Shown one piece after another: positions 7,751-14,582 of a DNA stretch of 21,041 nt. Under the pieces are notes generated by a model. It saw only the letters and a program-made list of their open reading frames with translations, had not been told where the DNA came from and did no database searches. Each line of letters begins with the position of its first letter. Positions within the stretch are counted from its first letter, which is position 1. Made by a program: the position numbers and the translations under genes. The DNA comes from Nitrospirota bacterium. Its GTDB lineage: Bacteria; Nitrospinota_A; UBA7883; JACRGQ01. Where the stretch lies: positions 1 through 21,041 of the forward strand of contig JAJRYM010000029.1 in the NCBI GenBank assembly GCA_024275775.1, given 5' to 3'.

Positions 7751-8551
7751 CCGCCCCAGTTTGCCTTCCTTTATCAGGTTTTCGAGAATACGAGGCGGCT
7801 TGTATTTCTCGTCCGCCAGCGTTTCGTAAAGATAAGCCATAATATTCAGGCATATGTCCAGCCCGATAAAATCGGCAAGAGTTATCGGGCCCATCGGATG
7901 GTGCATGCCATGGCACATCACGGCGTCGATATTCTCTTTGGTTGCCACGCCGCTTTCAAGAAGCCTCATCGCTTCGCCGATAAGCGCGAATAACAGCCTG
8001 TTGGAAACGAACCCCGGCGCATCGTTCACCACGGCCGGAACTTTATCCAGCCTTTTTGCGAGGAATACTACTGTCTTAACGGTTTCCGTGGATGTGAGAG
8101 AACCTTTTACCACCTCCACCAGCGGCATGATGACAGGCGGATTCATGAAGTGCATTCCGATGAATCGTTCAGGGTTCTTTACGGCTTCCGCAAGACTGTT
8201 GATAGAAATCGAGGAGCTGTTGGTTGCGATAACGGCCTGTTCATCGCATACCCGGCTGAGGGTGTTCAGCGTTTCCTTTTTTACGTTTTCATTTTCGAAC
8301 ACCGCTTCGATTACGATATCGCACTCCCCCACCCTTCCGATTTCCGTGGAAAAATTTATCAGCTCAAACAATTTAAAGCTCTGGAAAGGCTCCATCTGCC
8401 CGCTTATTCTTTCTTTCGCTTTTTGAAGCTGGCTTTCTTCCGTATCTACAAGCGTTATCTCGTAATCGTGCAGGCCGAACAGGTGGGCGATTCCGCTTCC
8501 CATCGTGCCGGCGCCGATAACGCCGATGTTTCGAATTCTTTTGAACGCCAT
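7718..8551 (-). CDS. hbd: 3-Hydroxybutyryl-CoA (3-hydroxyacyl-CoA) dehydrogenase
   Basis: The enzyme oxidises 3-hydroxybutyryl-CoA to acetoacetyl-CoA with NAD(P). The 277 residues are typical of the stand-alone bacterial family. The N-terminal Rossmann motif IGVIGAGTMGSG is at 9-20 and an acidic residue (VD) closes the second strand near 36. IEAVFEN lies at 81-87, NSSSISI at 111-117, and the catalytic His134 is in GMHFMNPP. NDAPGFVSNR leads into the C-terminal helical domain. It is the last gene of the minus-strand operon, 13 bases after the E2 gene, and ends at the shared hairpin. The acyl-chain range cannot be read from sequence; short chains fit the neighbours. Confidence 0.93.
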   Translation of the reverse strand: MAFKRIRNIGVIGAGTMGSGIAHLFGLHDYEITLVDTEESQLQKAKERISGQMEPFQSFKLFELINFSTEIGRVGECDIVIEAVFENENVKKETLNTLSRVCDEQAVIATNSSSISINSLAEAVKNPERFIGMHFMNPPVIMPLVEVVKGSLTSTETVKTVVFLAKRLDKVPAVVNDAPGFVSNRLLFALIGEAMRLLESGVATKENIDAVMCHGMHHPMGPITLADFIGLDICLNIMAYLYETLADEKYKPPRILENLIKEGKLGRKTGEGFYRYD

Positions 8552-8564
8552 CGATTTTGCCTCG

Positions 8565-9755
8565 CTATTTCAGTTCCAGCAGTAGCCTGCCCGGATCTTC
8601 CAGGAGTTGGGCGACGCTTTTGATGAACCGTGCGGCCATGCCGCCGTCGAGTATCCGATGGTCGAAAGCAAGCGAAAGAGGCAGAACTTTTCTTATCGCA
8701 ATCTCGCCGGCCACCACTCTCGGTTTGTCCTGGATCCTGCCCGAAGCGAGGATTGCCGCTTCAGGGTAGTTAATAATGGGAGTTGCGTATATCCCCCCGT
8801 AGGAGCCTATGTTCGTGATGCTGAAAGTTGAGCCTTTCAGTTCCTTGATTTCCAGTTTTCTTTCCCGCCCCCGCTTGGCGAGGTCTGCTATTTCTTCCGC
8901 GAGGCGGATGATATTTTTCCCGTCGGCGTTTTTTATAACCGGTACGATAAGCCCGTCCTTCGTATCCACGCCTATCCCGATGTTGTAATATTTTTTTATG
9001 ATGATTCCGCTCTCTTCATCGAGAGAGGCGTTGAGATACGGAAACTTTTTCAGGCTCAGCACCACAGCTTTTATGATGAATGGAAGGTAGGTAAGTTTTC
9101 TTCCTTTTTCCGCGAAAGCATTTTCCTCTTTCTCCTTTATGAGCGCCAGCTCCGTCATGTCGGCCTCGTCCATGTGAGTAACTTGAGCGGTGGACTGCTG
9201 GTATTGAATCATGTTGCGGGCGATGGTTTTCCTCAATCCTCTCAAGGGCAGTTTTATAACCGTGCCGTAGTCGTCCTGTTCTCTCCTCGCTCCCGGTTTC
9301 TGTTCTTGGGAGGCGTGAATAACATCCTCTTCCATGATTCTGCCGTCGGGCCCCGTTCCCTTGACTGTGGCGATATCTATCTTCATCTCCTCGGCAATTT
9401 TCCGCACTCTCGGGGTGGTTAGAATTTCTTTTTCGGCGTCGGCCGGTTCTTCCGCTTCTTCCAGCACGCCCACAACGGTGCCGGAATCTTTTTTCTCTTC
9501 GCCGGCCTGCCGGTCGGCCTCGTCCCCGATGGTTACAATCACATCTCCTATGGGAACCGTATCCCCTTCTTCGAAATGAAGTTCCAGCACAATGCCGTCG
9601 CGCGGGGACGGTATCTCCACAACGGCCTTATCGGTCTCTATCTCGGCGATAAGCTGATCTTCCTTTATAGCGTCTCCGGGTTTGACCTTCCACTCAATAA
9701 GCTCGCCTTCCGTTATTCCTTCGCCGACGTCCGGCAGTTTGAATTCCGTTTTCAT
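8565..9755 (-). CDS. 2-Oxoacid dehydrogenase E2 component (dihydrolipoamide acyltransferase), probably branched-chain type
   Basis: This is the core of a 2-oxoacid dehydrogenase complex, transferring acyl groups from lipoamide to CoA. It has a single N-terminal lipoyl domain (1-78) with the lipoylated Lys43 in ETDKAVVE. An acidic linker follows, then an E1/E3-binding domain at about 112-146 (TTPRVRKIAEEM...GTGPDGRI). The catalytic acyltransferase domain runs from about 165 to 396, with DHRILDGG at 365-372 carrying the catalytic His. The start has a strong GGAGGATG ribosome binding site and lies 18 bases after the E1beta gene. E2 sequences of pyruvate and branched-chain complexes are close; the acyl-CoA neighbours favour branched-chain substrates. 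Confidence 0.9.
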   Translation of the reverse strand: MKTEFKLPDVGEGITEGELIEWKVKPGDAIKEDQLIAEIETDKAVVEIPSPRDGIVLELHFEEGDTVPIGDVIVTIGDEADRQAGEEKKDSGTVVGVLEEAEEPADAEKEILTTPRVRKIAEEMKIDIATVKGTGPDGRIMEEDVIHASQEQKPGARREQDDYGTVIKLPLRGLRKTIARNMIQYQQSTAQVTHMDEADMTELALIKEKEENAFAEKGRKLTYLPFIIKAVVLSLKKFPYLNASLDEESGIIIKKYYNIGIGVDTKDGLIVPVIKNADGKNIIRLAEEIADLAKRGRERKLEIKELKGSTFSITNIGSYGGIYATPIINYPEAAILASGRIQDKPRVVAGEIAIRKVLPLSLAFDHRILDGGMAARFIKSVAQLLEDPGRLLLELK

Positions 9756-9773
9756 ATTCGCATCCTCCGGCTC

Positions 9774-10751
9774 CTAGAAACTCATAATCTTTCTGATACT
9801 CCGCAACACTCTTTCAGCGTCCGGGATATAGTAATCTTCTGTTTTCGGCATCGGCACCGTTATATCCTGCCCCGTAACCCGAAGCACCGGAGCTTTTAAG
9901 CGCAAAAGCGCTTTTTCATTAATCGTTGCCGCTATCTCCGCTCCCAGCCCGCCGGCTTTCGGCGCTTCGTGAACAACCAGCGCCCTGCCGGTTTTCTCCA
10001 CCGAATTTATGACGGCCTCCCTGTCCATAGGATAGAGCGTTCTGAGATCTATTATTTCAACATCCACCTTTTCTTCCTGCGCTTTCAGGGCAACCTCTTC
10101 GGCCACTTTTACCATCGCGCCCCAGCAGATTATCGTTAAATCTTTTCCTTCCTTTACAACCTTCGCCTTGCCGAGAGGTATAAGGTACTCGATATCCGGC
10201 ACCTCTTCCTTTACGGCGCGGTATATTTTTTTCGGCTCCAGAAAAACCACCGGGTCGGGGTCACGCACGGCAGACTTAAGAAGCCCCTTAGCGTCGGCCG
10301 GCGAGGACGGGACGACAACCTTGATGCCGGGTATCTGCGCGAACAGCGCTTCGGTGCTTTCCGAATGATGTTCCGGCGCTCGTATCCCCGCTCCGTAAGG
10401 GGCCCTCAGTACCAGCGGAACGGAGAGATTTCCTCGCGTTCTGTTTCTCAGCCGGGCGGCGTGGCATATCAGATGGTTCAGCGTGTAATAGATGAAGCCC
10501 ATGAACTGTATTTCCGCCACAGGCCGGAAGCCGTTTACAGCCAGCCCTACGGCGGTTCCCATTATGCCGTTTTCCGAGAGAGGCGTGTCGAAAACCCTTT
10601 CCTCTCCGAACTCGTCGAAAAGCCCTTCGGTGGTGCGGAAAACCCCGCCGTTTTTCCCCACGTCTTCGCCCATAACGAGAACGCTGTCGTCCCGGCGCAT
10701 CTCTTCCCGCAACGCCAGCCTGACAGCTTCGACGATATTTAACGCGGGCAT
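9774..10751 (-). CDS. 2-Oxoacid dehydrogenase E1 component, beta subunit
   Basis: With the alpha subunit this forms the thiamine-diphosphate E1 enzyme that decarboxylates the 2-oxoacid and acylates the lipoyl group of E2. The 325 residues match the family. Glu29 in MGEDVG is the residue expected to activate the cofactor, FDTPLSENGIMGTAVG and AEIQFMGF are conserved pyrimidine-domain segments, and His128-His129 in EHHSES line the active site. The C-terminal transketolase-type domain begins near VKEGKDLTIICWG. The start is only 4 bases after the E1alpha stop codon, with a weak ribosome binding site, so it is probably translated by coupling. It ends with TAG. Confidence 0.93.
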   Translation of the reverse strand: MPALNIVEAVRLALREEMRRDDSVLVMGEDVGKNGGVFRTTEGLFDEFGEERVFDTPLSENGIMGTAVGLAVNGFRPVAEIQFMGFIYYTLNHLICHAARLRNRTRGNLSVPLVLRAPYGAGIRAPEHHSESTEALFAQIPGIKVVVPSSPADAKGLLKSAVRDPDPVVFLEPKKIYRAVKEEVPDIEYLIPLGKAKVVKEGKDLTIICWGAMVKVAEEVALKAQEEKVDVEIIDLRTLYPMDREAVINSVEKTGRALVVHEAPKAGGLGAEIAATINEKALLRLKAPVLRVTGQDITVPMPKTEDYYIPDAERVLRSIRKIMSF

Positions 10752-10755
10752 GGTT

Positions 10756-11844
10756 TCAGTCCGCCTTTCTTTTTTCGACCGCCGCTTTAAGCTCCGCGAG
10801 CTCTTCTTCCAGATGTGGCGGCATCTCTTTGTATGTGTACCTGAAAATATCTTCCAGCTCCGGCAGAGGAAAATTTTCCGCTTGATGGACGGCTTCTTCC
10901 ACTATTTTATCGGCCTCTTCCTGAAGATTTTTTTCCAGCTCTTCTTTCCATATCCCCTTTGCCCGCAAATAGTTTCTGAAGCGGACTATCGGATCTTTTT
11001 TCTCCCACGCCTTTACTTCCTCTTCCGGCCTGTACCGGCTGGCGTCGTCCGCCGTTGTATGGTCGCTCATCCGGTAGGTATCCGCTTCTATAAGCGTCGG
11101 CCCTCCGCCCGCGCGCGCTTTATCGAGAGCTTCCTTCACAGCCGAGAAGACGGCCAGCACGTCGTTGCCGTCCACCTGCATTCCAGGAAAACCGTACGCC
11201 ACCGCTTTTTGGGCGATTGTTTTTGCGGCTGTCTGCCTCTCGCGCGGAACGGATATCGCCCACTTGTTGTTCTGGCAGAGAAAGACGGCGGGCGCGTTAA
11301 AAACGCCGGCGAAATTCATCCCGTCGTGAAAATCCCCTTCGGATGTGGCGCCGTCCCCGAAAGAGATGAGAGCGGCCTGTTTTTCTTTTCTCAGTTTCGC
11401 GCCAAGCGCGTGCCCGACGCCGATGGGAATCTGGCTCCCGACCGGCACGGTGAACGGAAATACGCGCGCCCCGTCCGGAAACCGGCTTCCCGCTTCGTTG
11501 CCTATCCAGTAGAGATATACGAAATGAATCGGCACGCCGCGGATAAGCAGTGCGCCGAGGTCGCGGTAATGGGGGAAAAGCCAGTCTTCCGCTTCCATCG
11601 CCATAGCGCTTCCGACCTGCACCGCTTCATGCCCTTTTAAGGGGGGGTATGTTCCCATTCTCCCTTCCCTCTGCATGGCGAACGCCTTGGTGTCCGCTGT
11701 ACGGGATATCAGCATCTGCCTGTAAAAACCGACGAGTTTCTCTTCCGTCAGCTGAGGCTCCAGCTCTTCGTTTACCACGGCGCCGGTTTCATCCAGCACC
11801 TGGAACCTTTCTCCTTTCAGCGGGTCGTATTTTCCTATTATCAT
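10756..11844 (-). CDS. 2-Oxoacid dehydrogenase E1 component, alpha subunit
   Basis: The 362-residue subunit carries the thiamine-diphosphate site: GDG at 163-165 and NN at 192-193 give the standard GDG-x26-NN motif. YRDLGALLIRGV and the HTTADDASRY phosphorylation-loop region are also typical. Overall it looks like the Bacillus-type PdhA/BkdA group, so pyruvate or branched-chain 2-oxoacids are possible; branched-chain is favoured by the operon. The open frame extends upstream to 12111, but that part lies inside the DUF35 gene. The start at 11844 gives a family-like N terminus and overlaps the preceding stop codon in an ATGA. Confidence 0.92.
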   Translation of the reverse strand: MIIGKYDPLKGERFQVLDETGAVVNEELEPQLTEEKLVGFYRQMLISRTADTKAFAMQREGRMGTYPPLKGHEAVQVGSAMAMEAEDWLFPHYRDLGALLIRGVPIHFVYLYWIGNEAGSRFPDGARVFPFTVPVGSQIPIGVGHALGAKLRKEKQAALISFGDGATSEGDFHDGMNFAGVFNAPAVFLCQNNKWAISVPRERQTAAKTIAQKAVAYGFPGMQVDGNDVLAVFSAVKEALDKARAGGGPTLIEADTYRMSDHTTADDASRYRPEEEVKAWEKKDPIVRFRNYLRAKGIWKEELEKNLQEEADKIVEEAVHQAENFPLPELEDIFRYTYKEMPPHLEEELAELKAAVEKRKAD

Positions 11845-12353
11845 TTCTTTTCTTCTCCGTCCGGCGCGGCGGGAACGAAATAGACATCCGTCGCTTTGAA
11901 TCTGGAGTTCCGTAAAAAGCGTGGACGTATTTCCATCCCTATGCTGATTTCTCCCGTTTCCACTCCCACCAGACGCGAAAGGAAAAGGGTGTCGACTCCA
12001 TCGAATTCCACCAGCACGAGGTTGAACGGCGTTTCCTTGAGAAAAACCTCTCCGGCGTAGTAACAGGTTGTCCATGTATGCACGCGGCCGGTTGCCGGAA
12101 GCTCGAACCATTCCGTTTCATGCCCGCAGTACATGCAGGTTTTGCGCGGCGTGGCGTAGCGATAGTTGCAGTTACGGCATTCGCTTCCCAGGAGAACCCC
12201 TTTAGCGAGGCCGGCGAAGAAAGGGGAATCCTGCGCGTAGGAATGGAGGTAATCTATTTCGTAATGCTGTTTGACTATAAGAGGGTCGAGGTTGAAGAGC
12301 GTGCCGCCCTCTTCCGTTTCCGGCAGTCTTATTTTCTTATTGGGTTTCTTCAT
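11841..12353 (-). CDS. Zn-ribbon OB-fold (DUF35) protein, partner of the adjacent thiolase
   Basis: The 170-residue protein has a long N-terminal helix region, a zinc ribbon with Cys59, Cys62, Cys73 and Cys76 (CRNC...CMYC), and an OB-fold half (GRVHTWTTCYY, PFNLVLVEFDGV, IRPRFL). Such proteins are known to bind thiolase-fold enzymes and help present or channel the acyl-CoA: the archaeal acetoacetyl-CoA thiolase/HMG-CoA synthase complex and the steroid side-chain aldolase Ltp2 both use one. Here it overlaps the thiolase gene by four bases (ATGA, start behind GGAGG) and also overlaps E1alpha by four. Stoichiometric production with the thiolase is therefore likely. Its own catalytic activity is not expected. 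Confidence 0.88.
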   Translation of the reverse strand: MKKPNKKIRLPETEEGGTLFNLDPLIVKQHYEIDYLHSYAQDSPFFAGLAKGVLLGSECRNCNYRYATPRKTCMYCGHETEWFELPATGRVHTWTTCYYAGEVFLKETPFNLVLVEFDGVDTLFLSRLVGVETGEISIGMEIRPRFLRNSRFKATDVYFVPAAPDGEEKK

Positions 12354-13636
12354 CGCGCCGCCTCCAAGACCGTTACGGCAACGTAGGTGCCGGTGCCGGC
12401 ATGGCTGTGAATAAGGCCTCTTTTCGCGTTTTTTATCTGAAGCGTATCGTCGCCGAAAAATTTCCCTATTCTTCCCTGAAGTTGCCAGAGAGCGAATACC
12501 GCCTGCATTATGCCGGTAGCCCCAACAGGATGGCCGGATGCCAGCAGTCCTCCCGAAGGATTGACCGGCAGTTTTCCTTTTTCCGGAATATTGAGACCGT
12601 AGTCTATCCCTTCCATAAACGGCGCGCCCCGTTCCACGAAATCCCCGCCTTCGCCGTAACGGCAGAGGCCGAGGTCTTCGTAAGTCTGGATTTCCGATGA
12701 TGTATAAGCGTCGTGCAGTTCAACGAAATCCAGCTCCTCCAACGGGTCGGCGATGCCCGCCTGTTCATAGGCCAGTTTGGCGGCCATCCTGCCGGCCCGA
12801 AAGGAGTGCACCCCCGGATATTTAAGGTTTTCGTAATCTTCTTTCTTTCCATGCGGAAGCAGAATAACTTCCCCGTGCGGCCTGTCGGCCATTCTCATGC
12901 AGTCGGTGCCGGTGCCGACCCCTTTTACCAGAACCGGCCGGTCACAAAGTTTTTGGGCTGTCTCTTCGTCGGCAAGGATGGCTACCGCCGCGCCGTCGGA
13001 CATGGTACAGCAGTCAAGCCGCGTGAGCGGCCACGCCACCATCTCGGAATTTCGCACATCTTCAACGGTCAGCTTCGCCGGATGCTGGGCGAAAGGATTA
13101 TGGAGAGCGTTCCCGTGATTTTTTACGGCTACCATCGCCATCTGTTCGGGCGTCGTGCCGAACTCGTGCATGTGACGGGCAACCATCATGGCGTAGTAGC
13201 CGGTATAAAAACCGCCTAAAGGAAAATCGAAATTCGTATCGGAAGCAAGCGCTATGAACTCGTTTCCCTTCCACGTGTTCACCCGGCTCATCGTTTCAAA
13301 CCCGGCCGCCACAACCAGCTTCATCCTGCCGGACGCGATATCTTCGTAAGCGGACTGAATACAGAGCCCGCCCGTAGCGCCGCCGCCTTCCACTCTCCGG
13401 GACGGTTTCGGGCAGAGCCCCAGAAAATCGTGCACCATCGCGCCCGCCATGAGCTGACGTGAGAAATGGTCGGAAAAGTACGAGATTACCGAGCCGTCTA
13501 TCATCGCGGGGTCGAGAGACGGCACGGCCGCAAGCGCGAAGTCGTAGGCATCCCGCACCATTGCCCGGAAATCCATGGCGGTATTCGCCTTGGCGAATTT
13601 CGTTACGCCGCCGGATATCAGATAGACTTTCTTCAT
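12350..13636 (-). CDS. Thiolase-fold protein lacking the nucleophilic cysteine (SCP2/lipid-transfer thiolase type)
   Basis: The 428-residue protein has the thiolase fold of the SCP2-like branch: HDAYTSSEI replaces the NEAF motif and ASGHPVGATG carries the conserved His. At the nucleophile site, where thiolases have CASG or CGSG, this protein reads GATG (VEGGGATGGL), placing Gly86 at the Cys position; the codon is GGC at 13379-13381. Cys92 lies further into the helix and does not align. The C-terminal CxG motif is also absent (HSHAGTGTYV), which is not unusual in this branch. It is therefore unlikely to act as an ordinary thiolase. A DUF35 partner follows with an ATGA overlap. Retro-aldol cleavage of an acyl-CoA, as in Ltp2-DUF35, is a possible role. 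I chose ATG 13636 (GGTGA upstream) over an upstream in-frame start at 13681, whose extra residues do not look like the family. Confidence 0.85.
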   Translation of the reverse strand: MKKVYLISGGVTKFAKANTAMDFRAMVRDAYDFALAAVPSLDPAMIDGSVISYFSDHFSRQLMAGAMVHDFLGLCPKPSRRVEGGGATGGLCIQSAYEDIASGRMKLVVAAGFETMSRVNTWKGNEFIALASDTNFDFPLGGFYTGYYAMMVARHMHEFGTTPEQMAMVAVKNHGNALHNPFAQHPAKLTVEDVRNSEMVAWPLTRLDCCTMSDGAAVAILADEETAQKLCDRPVLVKGVGTGTDCMRMADRPHGEVILLPHGKKEDYENLKYPGVHSFRAGRMAAKLAYEQAGIADPLEELDFVELHDAYTSSEIQTYEDLGLCRYGEGGDFVERGAPFMEGIDYGLNIPEKGKLPVNPSGGLLASGHPVGATGIMQAVFALWQLQGRIGKFFGDDTLQIKNAKRGLIHSHAGTGTYVAVTVLEAAR

Positions 13637-13697
13637 TTTTTCACCAGTCTGTTTTTGCCTCCAGCGCCAACAGAATAACATGGAATAAAATCCATAA

Positions 13698-14549
13698 TCA
13701 TTTGACGGGCCTGCTCAGAGGTTCCAGCACAGGCCTGTTTTCCTTTATCTTCACATAGCCCATTTGCACTTTCGGGTCGTGCTCGAAAACCAGAAGCCAG
13801 TTATGCTCAACAGCACTTTTTATAATTTCCTTTTTTATCGACAGCGTTTCGAGGGGAAACAGATCGTACCCCATAATAAAAGGCGGTCTTATATGGCTTG
13901 TAGTCGGGATGATGTCGCTTAAATATACGGCTGTTTGGCCGCCCGATTCGATTTTTACGAGCTGGATGTGGCTGATATGCCCGCCCGTTTTGAAAACCGA
14001 AATCCCTTCGACTATCTCCCGTTCGCCTGCGATGAGCTCCATCTGCCCGGCTTCCATAACCGGCATGAAATCGTCAGGATGATAGCTTCCTCTCGTTCTT
14101 TCGTTCGCGTGGGTGGCGTCTTCCCAGTCCCCTTCCTGCAGGATGTAGCGGGCGTTCGGGAAGGTCGGCCTCAGTTGCCCGTTTTCATCCCGAAAAGTGT
14201 TTCCGCCGGCATGGTCGAAATGAAGATGGGTGTTTATGACGATGGAAATATCCTCCTCGGTCAGGCCGACGTTTCTTAGCGATTCGCCGAGCGTGGGGTT
14301 GCGGTCCACTCCGTAGATGGAGTTGAAACTTTCGTTGCCTTTCCCGCCGATGCCGGTATCTATGAGGATGTTTTCACTCGGCGTCCGCACAAGCAGGGGG
14401 CGAAGCGATAGAAGTATCCGGTTTTGTTCGTCGGGCGGATTCATCTGTTCCCACAGCGTCTTCGGGACAACGCCGAACATAGCCCCGCCGTCCAGCCGGA
14501 AAAACCCGTCGCTTACCGAATCCAGTATGAAATCGCCAAGTTTTACCAT
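13698..14549 (-). CDS. MBL-fold metallo-hydrolase, YtnP/lactonase-like
   Basis: The 283-residue protein is a metallo-beta-lactamase-fold hydrolase. The metal motif THLHFDHAGG has HxHxDH at 108-113; a later TGGHISHIQ, the Asp of YLSDIIPT and the His of FEHDPK supply the remaining ligands. The N-terminal LDGGAMFGVVPKTLW and DTGIG resemble YtnP-type proteins, some of which act as acyl-homoserine lactonases. No signal peptide is seen, so it should be cytoplasmic. Start: ATG 14549 has GGAAGG upstream; GTG 14567 is the alternative and would add six residues. Its place between the mutase and the unusual thiolase suggests a metabolic substrate, such as an acyl-CoA, ester or lactone, rather than signalling. 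Substrate unknown. Confidence 0.85.
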   Translation of the reverse strand: MVKLGDFILDSVSDGFFRLDGGAMFGVVPKTLWEQMNPPDEQNRILLSLRPLLVRTPSENILIDTGIGGKGNESFNSIYGVDRNPTLGESLRNVGLTEEDISIVINTHLHFDHAGGNTFRDENGQLRPTFPNARYILQEGDWEDATHANERTRGSYHPDDFMPVMEAGQMELIAGEREIVEGISVFKTGGHISHIQLVKIESGGQTAVYLSDIIPTTSHIRPPFIMGYDLFPLETLSIKKEIIKSAVEHNWLLVFEHDPKVQMGYVKIKENRPVLEPLSRPVK

Positions 14550-14582
14550 GACTTTTAAACCTTCCACCCTGCACGCAACGGT

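Noticed and set aside
10492..11640. 382-codon plus-strand open frame
   Set aside because: It is antisense to E1alpha and E1beta, whose products have full family motifs; the Arg/Pro/Phe-rich translation is typical of a shadow frame.
11845..12111. 89-residue N-terminal extension of E1alpha
   Set aside because: The extension is the DUF35 gene read in another frame; it has no family similarity, and ATG 11844 in an ATGA overlap fits.
13637..13681. Upstream start for the cysteine-less thiolase
   Set aside because: The added residues are Trp/Arg-rich and unlike thiolases; ATG 13636 has a GGTGA site.
13680..13695. Hairpin between the MBL and thiolase genes as a terminator
   Set aside because: Only a 5-bp AT-rich stem with no T-tract.
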